Below are positions 6,238 through 12,667 of a stretch of DNA of 12,667 nucleotides, piece after piece. This DNA comes from CADCWK01 sp964244115 (lineage in GTDB: Bacteria > Chloroflexota > Chloroflexia > Thermomicrobiales > UBA6265): contig CAXTHM010000094.1 of the NCBI GenBank assembly GCA_964244115.1, forward strand, positions 1 through 12,667. Reading direction: 5' to 3'. The position numbers and the translations under genes were made by a program. Within the stretch, counting starts at the first letter, position 1. Each line of letters starts with the position of its first letter. The notes below the pieces were generated by a model, which ran no database searches, was not told the DNA's origin, and was given only the letters and a program-made list of their open reading frames with translations.

Positions 6238-6503
6238 GGTCGCTCTCCGGTGGCGTCACCGACTGGAGCCCGACCACGGGCGAGCCGGCTCGCGATGCCG
6301 CAGAGCGACACCAGGCACCAGACGCCTTCGAGCAGCACGAATCCCCAGTCGCGGGTGACCACGGCGGTGACCGCCAGCGCGGCCGAGCCGAGCACATTGG
6401 GGAGGAGATAGGCGTACGATCGCTCATCGAGCAACCCGAACTGGACCCCGAGGAAGCCGGCCAGGACGAGCACGGCACCGACGATCTGCACGATGTCCCA
6501 CAT
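6234..6503 (-). CDS. Small membrane protein, CBU_0592-like, first of a tandem pair
   Basis: An 89-aa protein starting MWDIVQIVGAVLVLAGFLGVQ. Its predicted segments are at 3-22, about 32-49 (LLPNVLGSAALAVTAVV) and about 53-72 (WGFVLLEGVWCLVSLCGI), with a short polar tail. The ATG at 6503 is preceded by GGTGGGAA at suitable distance; an earlier in-frame ATG at 6584 gives a polar N-terminus and is not favoured. It is the paralogue of, and translationally coupled to, the next gene downstream. The pair is divergent from the MutS-like gene, with the region 6504-6677 between them. Function is unknown; family resemblance is to the CBU_0592-like domain, based on memory of the pattern. Confidence 0.8.
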   Translation of the reverse strand: MWDIVQIVGAVLVLAGFLGVQFGLLDERSYAYLLPNVLGSAALAVTAVVTRDWGFVLLEGVWCLVSLCGIASRLARGRAPVGDATGERP

Positions 6504-6677
6504 GTCGTTCCCACCCGTTCGTCCGGACTCGCGGCCCTCGGGACCGTATCGTATCGCGCACCATGGCTCGGCTTTCGTCCCCACGATGCTCTGGGGATGG
6601 CGACAAGACCGTCCGCCCTGCTACCGTCTCCCGTGGCGACGCGAACCACTCGCCCCTCGCTCTCACCCTCGGAGTCG

Positions 6678-8564
6678 ATGTTGCTGGCGTCTGACCGCTC
6701 CCCGCACGAACCGGCCCCGTCGCCCGCCGAGGCGACCTACCGCGAGCGCCACGACCGCTGGGCCGGCGAGGCTCGGGCCCTGACCGGCCGCTGGAACGTC
6801 GTCGCCAACGGCCGCCTGGTTGCCTTCGCGCTGGGCGTCATCCTGCTGGTCTGGGGAATCGCCACGGGCGCCATCATCACGATCGCGCTGGGCGCAGCCC
6901 TTGCCGTCGTGTTCGTCATCCTCATCCGGCAGCACCGCTCGCTCGGGGCGATCCGGGGCCGGGCGCTGCTCCTCGCCGAGATCAACCGCGAGGGTGTCGC
7001 CCGCGTTCGCCGCGACTGGGACGCCCTCCCGCTGCACGACGATCAGCCGCCGGCCGGCTCCCACCCCTACGACGGCGACCTCGACATCACCGGCCGGGCC
7101 TCGCTGCTCCACCTGCTCGATACCACCACCTCGACGCTCGGTCGCACCTGGCTGCGCCGCTGGCTGCTCGAATCGACGCCGCTGGCCGTGACCCGGGAGC
7201 GGCAGGCGGCGGTCGCGGAACTGGCCCCGCAACTGGACCTCCGGCAGGACTTCGCCCGGCTCGGCCGGCAGAAGAAGCGGGCCGGATCGCCGGAGACCTT
7301 CCTGACGTGGGCGGAGGGCGGCCGCTGGCTGGCGACCCGGCGCTGGCTGCCGTGGTTCGCGCGGGTCAGCGCGACCGTCTTCGTGGTCGGGATCGCCTTA
7401 CAGGCGCTGGGCGTCACGCCCCTGCCGCTCTGGCTGCCGGTCCTGCTCCTGAACCTGGCCGTCTCGGCCGTCGTCTCCGGTCCCGCCCACGACATCATCG
7501 GCCGCGTCGCCAGCCAGCACGGCGCCCTACAGCGCTACGGTGCCCAGCTCGACGCCATCACCGGCTGGGAGGTCCGGAGCCCGCTGCTCCTTCGGATCCA
7601 GGGCCAGCTCGCGGCCAGCGGCTCGACCGCACCGGCCGCGCTGCGACGGCTGGATCGAGTCCTGTCCTGGACGATCCCACGCGGCTCACTGATCTACGTC
7701 CCGGCCCAGGCCGCCGTCCTCTGGGACGTCCACCTGCTCGCGTCGCTGGAGCACTGGCAGGGGCGCAACGGCCGCCAGGTCCGACCCTGGCTGGACGCGA
7801 TGGCCGAGACCGACGCGATCTGCGCCATCGCCGGGCTGGCCGGCGACAACCCGGCCTGGGCCACGCCCGATGTCGACCCAGCGGCGCGGTCGATCGAGGC
7901 AACTGCGCTCGGGCACCCGCTGATCGGCGAGACGGTCCGGGTCGACAACGACGTCACGGTCGGGCCGGACGGGACCTTCCTGCTGGTGACCGGCAGCAAC
8001 ATGTCCGGCAAGAGCACGCTCCTGCGGTCGATCGGCGTCAACGCGGTGCTGGCCGGCGCCGGGGGTCCGGTCTGCGCCGCCGCGCTGCGGATGCCGCCGG
8101 TCGATCTCTGGACCAGTGTCCGGGTCTCGGACTCCCTCGCCGCCGGCGTCTCGTTCTTCATGGCCGAGCTAATCCGGCTCAAGGCCGTCGTCGATGCCGC
8201 CACCGCCCACGCGACCGATCCGGGCGACCGGGTCTTCCTCTACCTGCTCGACGAGATCCTGCAGGGGACGAACTCCCGCGAGCGCCGGATCGCGGCCCGC
8301 CGGATCGTCGGCCGGCTGGTCGCGTCCGGCGCGATCGGGGCCGTCACGACCCATGACCTCGACCTCGCCGAGAACCCGTCGCTGGCCCGGGCGGCGGTCC
8401 CGGTCCACTTCCGGGAGCACGTCGTCCGCGGCCCGAACGGCGCCGAGATGCGCTTCGACCACCTGATGCGCGACGGGATCGCGACCTCGACCAACGCGCT
8501 GGCCCTGATGGAGGCGATCGGCCTGGCCCTACCCGACCCCGATGAGGCGACGGGCGGTTCGTAG
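6678..8564 (+). CDS. Membrane-anchored MutS-like ATPase
   Basis: A 628-aa protein from the ATG at 6678. Two hydrophobic helices lie at about residues 47-83, then a partial MutS core clamp region containing ITGRASLLHLLDTTTSTLGR and RERQAAVAELA. A second pair of helices (about 231-267) interrupts the core. The ATPase domain follows: Walker A TGSNMSGKST (438-447), Walker B YLLDEILQGTNS (522-533), and the THDLDLA motif (558-564). The N-terminal mismatch-binding domain of MutS1 (with Phe-x-Glu) is absent, and no Smr nuclease domain as in MutS2 is seen. It therefore belongs to the poorly studied MutS-related membrane group, and a role in mismatch repair should not be assumed. An in-frame ATG at 6597 would add 27 Arg/Thr/Ser/Pro residues; CGGAG before 6678 is a modest ribosome site, so the start is uncertain. 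Confidence 0.85.
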   Translation: MLLASDRSPHEPAPSPAEATYRERHDRWAGEARALTGRWNVVANGRLVAFALGVILLVWGIATGAIITIALGAALAVVFVILIRQHRSLGAIRGRALLLAEINREGVARVRRDWDALPLHDDQPPAGSHPYDGDLDITGRASLLHLLDTTTSTLGRTWLRRWLLESTPLAVTRERQAAVAELAPQLDLRQDFARLGRQKKRAGSPETFLTWAEGGRWLATRRWLPWFARVSATVFVVGIALQALGVTPLPLWLPVLLLNLAVSAVVSGPAHDIIGRVASQHGALQRYGAQLDAITGWEVRSPLLLRIQGQLAASGSTAPAALRRLDRVLSWTIPRGSLIYVPAQAAVLWDVHLLASLEHWQGRNGRQVRPWLDAMAETDAICAIAGLAGDNPAWATPDVDPAARSIEATALGHPLIGETVRVDNDVTVGPDGTFLLVTGSNMSGKSTLLRSIGVNAVLAGAGGPVCAAALRMPPVDLWTSVRVSDSLAAGVSFFMAELIRLKAVVDAATAHATDPGDRVFLYLLDEILQGTNSRERRIAARRIVGRLVASGAIGAVTTHDLDLAENPSLARAAVPVHFREHVVRGPNGAEMRFDHLMRDGIATSTNALALMEAIGLALPDPDEATGGS

Positions 8565-8586
8565 GGATGGGACCCGATCGTTGACT

Positions 8587-8624
8587 CGCCCCAGTCTCGC
8601 CCGACGGCGAAGGACCCTGGGGCG
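8587..8624. terminator. Two-tier hairpin between convergent genes
   Basis: Outer stem CGCCCCAG/CTGGGGCG (8587-8594 with 8617-8624, perfect 8 bp) and inner stem TCGCC/GGCGA (8597-8601 with 8606-8610, loop CGAC). It lies 22 nt after the MutS-like stop and 57 nt after the end of the convergent Tat-exported gene. No T-tract follows on either strand, so it may work as a bidirectional roadblock or RNA 3'-end stabiliser rather than a classical intrinsic terminator. Confidence 0.5.
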
Positions 8625-8681
8625 GCCCGGACGACGCAGCGTCACCCCTACGATCGATGCGCCGCCGCGGTATATCCGACT

Positions 8682-9683
8682 CTAGACCGCCTGGTCGTCG
8701 TCGGCTGGCCGGGCCAGATTGCCGACCTCGCCGGGAAGCAGCGGCCGCAGCAGCAGGACCCAGTCGGCCCCGCCGCTCTGCCAGATCGTGAGCTGGTTGG
8801 CCTGCTCCGCCAGCGGCCGGATCGCCGAGAGATCCGGACCGTCGATCGTCGCGACGCGGGCGCCGGGGAAGATGTCGGCGAACCCCTCGCCGCCGACCGC
8901 CTCCTCCAGCGGCAGACCCGCCTCGGCCAGCGGGACGTCCAGGGGCCAGATGATCGGCTCGGTCTCGGACGCACCCTCGAGATTCGACACCTCGCCGGCG
9001 GCCGGGAAGCTCGCGGCCGGGATCGCGACGTACTGGAGTTCGGTGAAGGCGTAGGACGTCTCCGGCTGCGCGACTTCACCGTTGGCCCGCAGGCTGGGCG
9101 GGTTGGCGATCAGCGCCAGGAACGGCTGGATCCGGTCACGGGCCGCGGCGAGCTCGCTGGTGTCGGCCGGGTCGAGGAAGTCGAGCCCATAGGCCGTCGT
9201 GGTCGCGGTCCGGCCGTCGACCGTCACGGTGATGACCTGGTCCGGCAGGTCCGCCACGTTCGGGTTGATGAACTCCTGGTCCGATCCCGTCAGGCCAGCG
9301 GCACCCGCGGCGTCGAGGATGACCCGAATACCCTCCTCGGTCAGGGTGGCCGACTGGAGGCTGGGCAGGGCGGGCGGCGGATAGACCTGAATCTGGATAC
9401 CCTGGCTGATCTCCCGCCGGTCGTCCGTCAGCTGATAGGTCGGGACCGAGATCAGGCTGGCCTCGGGCGCGGTGAACCCGCCGACGTACTCGACGCGGAC
9501 GAGGATCGTCGGGCCGCCCATCGCGGGCGTTGCGCCCGGCGTCGCGCCGGGGTCCGGCGTGGCGTCGGTCCCGGCCAGCGCGTTGCCATCCCGGACGGCG
9601 GCAAGCGACAACGCCGTCGTCATGGCGGTCCCGACGGCAAAGGCGCGTCGGCTGACTGGCTGAGAACGATGTCCGTACGTCAT
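8682..9683 (-). CDS. Tat-exported protein of unknown function
   Basis: A 333-aa protein. The N-terminus carries a twin-arginine motif, SRRAFAV (11-17), then a hydrophobic stretch and a likely signal-peptidase site after NALA (34-37), so folded export is expected. A Thr/Pro/Gly-rich linker (TDATPDPGATPGATPAMGG, 39-57) follows, a style common in exported Thermomicrobia proteins. The mature part begins as a beta-rich domain (TILVRVEYVGGF) and includes VITVTVDGRTATTTAYGLDF. It has no cysteine at the cleavage site, so it is not a lipoprotein. The ATG at 9683 has an excellent GGAGG 7 nt upstream; longer in-frame starts are rejected for lacking a signal peptide context. A possible -35 TTGACG lies at 9772-9767 with a weak -10. 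It resembles unnamed actinobacterial/Chloroflexota secreted hypotheticals. Confidence 0.82.
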   Translation of the reverse strand: MTYGHRSQPVSRRAFAVGTAMTTALSLAAVRDGNALAGTDATPDPGATPGATPAMGGPTILVRVEYVGGFTAPEASLISVPTYQLTDDRREISQGIQIQVYPPPALPSLQSATLTEEGIRVILDAAGAAGLTGSDQEFINPNVADLPDQVITVTVDGRTATTTAYGLDFLDPADTSELAAARDRIQPFLALIANPPSLRANGEVAQPETSYAFTELQYVAIPAASFPAAGEVSNLEGASETEPIIWPLDVPLAEAGLPLEEAVGGEGFADIFPGARVATIDGPDLSAIRPLAEQANQLTIWQSGGADWVLLLRPLLPGEVGNLARPADDDQAV

Positions 9684-9829
9684 GGATGGTCCTCCTTGGT
9701 CGGCTGATGGGTGGCAGGATTCAGGCCGACATGTCGTGTCCATCATCGGGGTCCTGTCATCTCCAACGTCAATGCCGATGAACCGGTTTCGCGAATCGTT
9801 TCCGCGCCAACCCAACTCATGCAGGACCG

Positions 9830-9867
9830 AAAACGACACACGGGCGTGAAGATCGACTTCACGCCCG
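9830..9867 (-). terminator. Terminator-like hairpin after the 61-aa membrane protein gene
   Basis: A perfect 11-bp stem (CGGGCGTGAAG/CTTCACGCCCG, 9841-9851 and 9857-9867) has a 5-nt loop. On the minus strand it is followed by TGTGTCG and then four T residues (9833-9830). The stem starts 39 nt beyond the stop of the 61-aa gene and separates it from the Tat-exported gene. The short, displaced T-run makes it less than ideal. The rest of 9684-9829 holds the upstream region of the exported protein. Confidence 0.6.
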
Positions 9868-9906
9868 AGCCAGCGGTGTCTGGGTTGTCCTTCGTCCGGG
9901 CGATCG

Positions 9907-10092
9907 TCAGACCGGCGGAGCCACGTAGTCGTTGCTCCAGAACCCGCCGAGCGACAGCGCCAGCATGACGAGACCGGCGATGATCAGCAGCGCGGAACCG
10001 ATCGTCCAGACCCAGACCGCGTAGCCGAACTTCTGCTGGACGTCGTGCTCTTCGCCGTCGGTCTGGTAGCCGGGGTGTGGACTGTTCGCCAT
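9907..10092 (-). CDS. 61-aa single-helix membrane protein of unknown function
   Basis: The sequence runs from a polar N-terminus (MANSPHPGYQTDGEEHDVQQ) through KFGYAVWVW into one hydrophobic helix at about 25-50 (TIGSALLIIAGLVMLALSL) and ends FWSNDYVAPPV. I prefer the ATG at 10092 to the ATG at 10098, because GGGAG then has 8-nt spacing instead of almost touching the start. The N-terminus contains no signal peptidase site, so it is likely a bitopic membrane protein. It lies downstream of yggT on the same strand but 172 nt away, with a hairpin between, so it is probably its own unit. No family is recognised. Confidence 0.72.
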   Translation of the reverse strand: MANSPHPGYQTDGEEHDVQQKFGYAVWVWTIGSALLIIAGLVMLALSLGGFWSNDYVAPPV

Positions 10093-10179
10093 CTGCATCT
10101 CTCCCGTCCGGCGTGACCCGGAGGGTCGGCCCTGAGGCTCGTCGTCCGGAGCGACCGGCTCCGGCCCGTGTCTGTCACC

Positions 10180-10185
10180 ACTCTA
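10180..10185 (-). promoter_or_regulatory. Candidate -10 element (TAGAGT) for the 61-aa membrane protein
   Basis: TAGAGT on the minus strand is 87 nt before the chosen ATG and resembles the TAGACT and TATACT elements elsewhere in the window. No -35 match is seen. Low confidence. Confidence 0.25.
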
Positions 10186-10222
10186 CGCAACTGAACCCGA
10201 GCGCGTCCAGACGATAGGGTGC

Positions 10223-10249
10223 GGCTGCCGGTCCGGACGGCGGGCAGCC
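10223..10249 (-). terminator. Hairpin just downstream of yggT
   Basis: A perfect 7-bp stem, GGCTGCC/GGCAGCC (10223-10229 with 10243-10249), with a GC-rich 13-nt loop, starts 15 nt after the yggT stop on the minus strand. No T-tract follows, so termination is only suggested by its position. Confidence 0.35.
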
Positions 10250-10264
10250 CGAGACCGTCACGGG

Positions 10265-10522
10265 TCAGGCCACCGAACTCCGGACGAGCGACGAGAGGAC
10301 CTGGATCAGGATCAGCGCGATGATCGGCGAGATGTCGATCACGCCCAGCGACGGGACCACCCGGCGGATCGGCCCGATCACCGGCTCGGTGGCATTGAAG
10401 AGGAACTTCCCGACGGCGGAGTTCATGCCGGGATCGAACCAGGACGTCAGCGCCCGGCCGATGATGAGCAGGCTCATGGCCTGGAGCAGCAGCGCGAGGA
10501 GATTGGCGAGTTCGATCGGCAT
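10265..10522 (-). CDS. YggT family membrane protein
   Basis: An 85-aa integral membrane protein with two helices (about 5-25 and 62-80). The family signature is clear: RALTSWFDP (23-31), then ATEPVIGPIRRVVPSLGVIDISPIIA (44-69), where EPxxxPIRR and IDxSPI are the conserved blocks. YggT/CcmB-like proteins of this kind are linked in other bacteria to osmotic tolerance, plastid or cell division contexts, but the molecular role is not settled. The ATG at 10522 is chosen because AAGGA lies 7 nt upstream and the family starts with this helix; 81 more in-frame codons upstream are low-complexity. A TATACT promoter element lies 109 nt before the start. There are no division genes next to it here. Confidence 0.9.
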   Translation of the reverse strand: MPIELANLLALLLQAMSLLIIGRALTSWFDPGMNSAVGKFLFNATEPVIGPIRRVVPSLGVIDISPIIALILIQVLSSLVRSSVA

Positions 10523-10630
10523 CCATTCGTCCTTCGAGAGCGGTGGCGGCATCGCGGCCGGAAGTGGTCCTTCCCGCGCGGCGACAGCTCGCCGATTGAC
10601 CGGAGAGTCCGTCGATCGACCCTTTCGATC

Positions 10631-10636
10631 AGTATA
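10631..10636 (-). promoter_or_regulatory. -10 element TATACT for yggT
   Basis: On the minus strand the context is TCGCTATACT, identical over 10 nt to the element before the PhnP-like gene. It lies 109 nt upstream of the yggT ATG. No TTGACA-like -35 is seen at 16-18 nt spacing. Confidence 0.5.
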
Positions 10637-10687
10637 GCGAAACGCCACACCAGTCGGGGTCATCGGGCAGCGGCACCGGAGACACCG

Positions 10688-10693
10688 TACAAT
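10688..10693 (+). promoter_or_regulatory. Candidate -10 element TACAAT for ilvD
   Basis: TACAAT matches TATAAT at five of six positions and stands out in the GC-rich context. It lies 181 nt before the ilvD ATG, giving a leader of roughly 175 nt. At 17-nt spacing the -35 would be GGGCAG, which is poor. TAGAGA and TAGCGA, closer to the start (10830-10855), are weaker alternatives. Confidence 0.4.
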
Positions 10694-10744
10694 CCATCTC
10701 GAACGGAAGTACGGCCAAAGCGTCACGAAACGCCCCGGCAACGA

Positions 10745-10788
10745 CCTGCCCCGAACGACCCGCACCGCTTCGGCAGGATTTGGGTCGT
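10745..10788 (+). promoter_or_regulatory. Two mutually exclusive stems in the ilvD leader
   Basis: Stem A pairs CCTGCC (10745-10750) with GGCAGG (10772-10777), extended by GAA/TTC, and is followed by ATTT. Stem B pairs ACGACCC (10755-10761) with GGGTCGT (10782-10788). The arms interleave, so both cannot form except as a pseudoknot. This is an attenuator-like arrangement, but in GC-rich DNA such pairs arise by chance and no known riboswitch class is recognised. Confidence 0.3.
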
Positions 10789-10873
10789 CGGACGCGGTCG
10801 GATCGGCGACGCGGCCGGCTGAACATCGACGGTAGAGACCACACGGTAGCGATCACACAGGAAGGCACCCGGG

Positions 10874-12616
10874 ATGGGCGAGCAGGACCACGACAGCGGC
10901 AACGGCCATCACCGGCCCGACCAGAAGGCGCACGGCGACCATGACATGCGGTCCAACAGCCGGACGCTGTTCGAGGGTCCGACCCGGGCGGCGGCCCGCT
11001 CGTACCTGAAGAACATCGGCTTCTCGACCGAGGATCTCCAGAAGCCGATCATCGGGATCGCCAACACCTGGATCGAGACCATGCCCTGCAACTTCGGGCT
11101 GCGGCGTCTGGCCAAGCACGTCAAGGACGGCGTCCGCGCGGCCGGCGGCACCCCGATGGAACTCAACACGATCGCGATCTCGGACGGGATCACGATGGGC
11201 ACCGAGGGCATGAAGACATCCCTCGTCTCGCGCGAGGTGATCGCCGACTCGGTCGAACTCGTCGGCCGCGGCCACATGTTCGACGCGATCATCGGCCTCG
11301 GCGCCTGCGACAAGACGCTGCCCGGCCTGTCGATGGCGGTCGCTCGGCTGAACGTCCCGAGCATCCTGATCTACGGCGGCACGATCATGCCCGGCCACTA
11401 CCAGGGCCGCGAGTTGACGATCCAGTCCGTCTTCGAGGCGATCGGCGCCCACTCGGCTGGCAAGATCGACGACGCCGAACTGCTGGCGATCGAGAACGCC
11501 GCCTGCCCCGGCGAGGGCGCCTGCGGTGGCCAGTTCACCGCCAACACGATGGCGATGGCGATGGAGTTCATCGGCCTCTCCCCGCTCGGGAGCGCCTCGA
11601 CCCCCGCCATCGACCCGGCCAAGAACGAGATCGGCCGCCGGGCCGGCGAGCTGATCATGGACCTGCTCCGCCGCGATGTCCGGCCGCGCGACATCCTGAC
11701 CCGGCAGGCGTTCGAGAACGCGATCGCCGGCGTCGCCGCGACCGGCGGCTCGACCAACGCCGTCCTCCACCTGATCGCGTTGGCCCGCGAGGTGGGCGTG
11801 CCCCTGGACATGGACGACTTCGACGTCGTCTCGAAGCGGACCCCGCTGATCACCGACCTCAAGCCGGGCGGCCAGTTCGCCGCCGCCGACCTGCACGCGG
11901 CGGGCGGGATCGAGCTCGTCGCCCAGCGGCTGGTCGGGGCCGGGCTGATGGACGGCTCGCTGCCGACCCCGACCGGCCGCTCGCTGGCCGAGGAGTCGGC
12001 CCGCGCCGTCGAGACGCCGGGCCAGGTCGTGGTCTACGACGTGGCGACGCCGATCAAGGCGACTGGTGGTCTCCATATCCTTCGCGGCAACATCGCCCCG
12101 GACGGCGCCGTGACCAAGTTGTTCGGCTACGAGCGCCGCTACCACCGCGGCCCGGCCCGCGTCTTCGAGGGCGAGCACGCCTGCATGGAGGCCGTCACCC
12201 ACCGCCAGATCGTCGCCGGGGACGTCGTCGTGATCCGCTACGAGGGACCGCGCGGCGGACCGGGGATGCAGGAGATGCTCGGCGTCACCGCCGCGTTGGT
12301 CGGCCAGGGGCTCGGCAACGACGTCGCCCTGCTCACCGACGGGCGGTTCAGCGGCGCCACCAAGGGTCTGATGGTCGGCCACGTCGCGCCGGAGGCGATG
12401 GTGGGCGGCCCGATCGCGGCGATCCGCGAGGGCGACACGGTCGTGATCGACATCGACAATGGCTCGCTCTCGGTCGAGCTCAGCGACGACGAGATCGCGG
12501 CCCGCCTCGCCGACTGGCAGGCCCCACCGCCGCCCTACACGACCGGCGTCCTCGCCAAGTACGCCGCCCAGGTCTCGCAGGCCAACGAGGGCGCCATCAC
12601 TCGCCCGGTTTTCTGA
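10874..12616 (+). CDS. ilvD: Dihydroxy-acid dehydratase
   Basis: A 580-aa iron-sulfur enzyme that dehydrates 2,3-dihydroxyisovalerate and 2,3-dihydroxy-3-methylvalerate to the 2-keto acids in valine and isoleucine synthesis. The three cluster cysteines are visible: Cys72 (TMPCNFG), Cys145 (GLGACDKTLPG) and Cys217 (CPGEGACGGQFTANTM). Lys147 in the CDK motif is the likely carbamylated metal ligand. The C-terminus (LLTDGRFSGATKGLMVGHVAPEA at about 475-497, then IRPVF-like TRPVF) is complete. The ATG at 10874 has AGGAAGG 8 nt upstream. It adds a 24-residue His-rich extension (five His) before MRSNSRTLFEG, where most relatives begin; the internal ATG at 10946 lacks a good ribosome site. No other ilv gene is in view. 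The remaining 51 nt after the stop show no gene or clear terminator. Confidence 0.95.
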   Translation: MGEQDHDSGNGHHRPDQKAHGDHDMRSNSRTLFEGPTRAAARSYLKNIGFSTEDLQKPIIGIANTWIETMPCNFGLRRLAKHVKDGVRAAGGTPMELNTIAISDGITMGTEGMKTSLVSREVIADSVELVGRGHMFDAIIGLGACDKTLPGLSMAVARLNVPSILIYGGTIMPGHYQGRELTIQSVFEAIGAHSAGKIDDAELLAIENAACPGEGACGGQFTANTMAMAMEFIGLSPLGSASTPAIDPAKNEIGRRAGELIMDLLRRDVRPRDILTRQAFENAIAGVAATGGSTNAVLHLIALAREVGVPLDMDDFDVVSKRTPLITDLKPGGQFAAADLHAAGGIELVAQRLVGAGLMDGSLPTPTGRSLAEESARAVETPGQVVVYDVATPIKATGGLHILRGNIAPDGAVTKLFGYERRYHRGPARVFEGEHACMEAVTHRQIVAGDVVVIRYEGPRGGPGMQEMLGVTAALVGQGLGNDVALLTDGRFSGATKGLMVGHVAPEAMVGGPIAAIREGDTVVIDIDNGSLSVELSDDEIAARLADWQAPPPPYTTGVLAKYAAQVSQANEGAITRPVF

Positions 12617-12667
12617 TTTAGGGGAGCGCGGGATAAACACGGTCTCCGGGCGAGAGGGTTGGCAGCG

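Larger units (their letters stand above)
10523..10873. other. Divergent intergenic region between yggT and ilvD
   Basis: This 351-nt stretch holds no convincing gene. It carries the TATACT element for yggT (10631-10636, minus), a TACAAT element for ilvD (10688-10693, plus), a structured ilvD leader with two competing stems, and the ilvD ribosome site AGGAAGG at 10859-10865. There is no ATG in the plus-strand leader, so a conventional leader peptide is unlikely. Confidence 0.6.

Noticed and set aside
7307..8356. A 349-codon plus-strand frame within the MutS-like gene
   Set aside because: Arg/Ala/Gly/Pro-rich out-of-frame translation; the MutS-like frame contains the Walker motifs.
10523..10765. 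N-terminal extension of the YggT frame
   Set aside because: It crosses the TATACT promoter element and is low-complexity; the family starts at the ATG at 10522 with AAGGA upstream.
10853..12640. A 595-codon minus-strand open frame opposite ilvD
   Set aside because: Shadow composition with no domain; ilvD is complete and unambiguous.
12617..12667. Possible structured RNA after ilvD
   Set aside because: The 51 nt before the window edge are G-rich with a TAAACA, but match no tRNA or riboswitch pattern I can recognise and are too short to judge.
1..12667. CRISPR arrays, tRNA or rRNA genes, insertion sequences, prophage or plasmid functions
   Set aside because: No direct repeats with spacers, cloverleaf sequences, transposase motifs or terminal inverted repeats were seen.

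Overview
The window is 12.7 kb of uniformly GC-rich bacterial chromosome. Coding density is high, GTG starts are frequent, and several genes overlap by 4 nt (GTGA or ATGA). I see no mobile element, CRISPR array, tRNA or rRNA. Twin-arginine signal peptides followed by an 'ATPGATP' type linker, together with the overall protein style, fit Chloroflexota of the Thermomicrobia type. This lineage call is inference, not proof.

Left part (1-3253, minus strand): an apparent operon reads 43-aa membrane peptide, pxpA, then a pxpB-pxpC fusion, then a gene that begins at base 23 and leaves the window. PxpABC is the prokaryotic 5-oxoprolinase, which opens 5-oxoproline to glutamate with ATP. The fusion is odd because it carries an extra C-terminal domain with the clear pattern of a biotin carboxyl carrier protein (BCCP). 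The biotinylated lysine is replaced by glycine, and the domain has no lysine at all. PxpB-PxpC-BCCP is the same order as the C-terminal half of urea carboxylase. This is the strongest candidate for something undescribed in the window.

Middle (3339-8564): a 69-aa two-helix membrane protein with its own intrinsic terminator lies divergent from rlmN (23S rRNA m2A2503 / tRNA m2A37 methyltransferase). RlmN is convergent with a PhnP-like metallo-beta-lactamase fold hydrolase, and the two coding regions overlap antisense by 54 nt. Upstream of the hydrolase are two tandem, translationally coupled, paralogous small membrane proteins (about 41% identical over 70 gap-free positions). They are divergent from a membrane-anchored MutS-like ATPase that keeps the MutS core and ATPase parts but has transmembrane helices and no mismatch-recognition domain.

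Right part (8587-12667): a large hairpin separates the convergent MutS-like gene and a Tat-exported protein of unknown function. Next come a 61-aa single-helix membrane protein and a YggT-family membrane protein, both on the minus strand and each apparently its own unit. Divergent from yggT is ilvD (dihydroxy-acid dehydratase, valine/isoleucine synthesis). It has a 24-residue His-rich N-terminal extension and a long leader containing two mutually exclusive stems. An exact 10-nt promoter-like string, TCGCTATACT, occurs upstream of both the PhnP-like gene and yggT.
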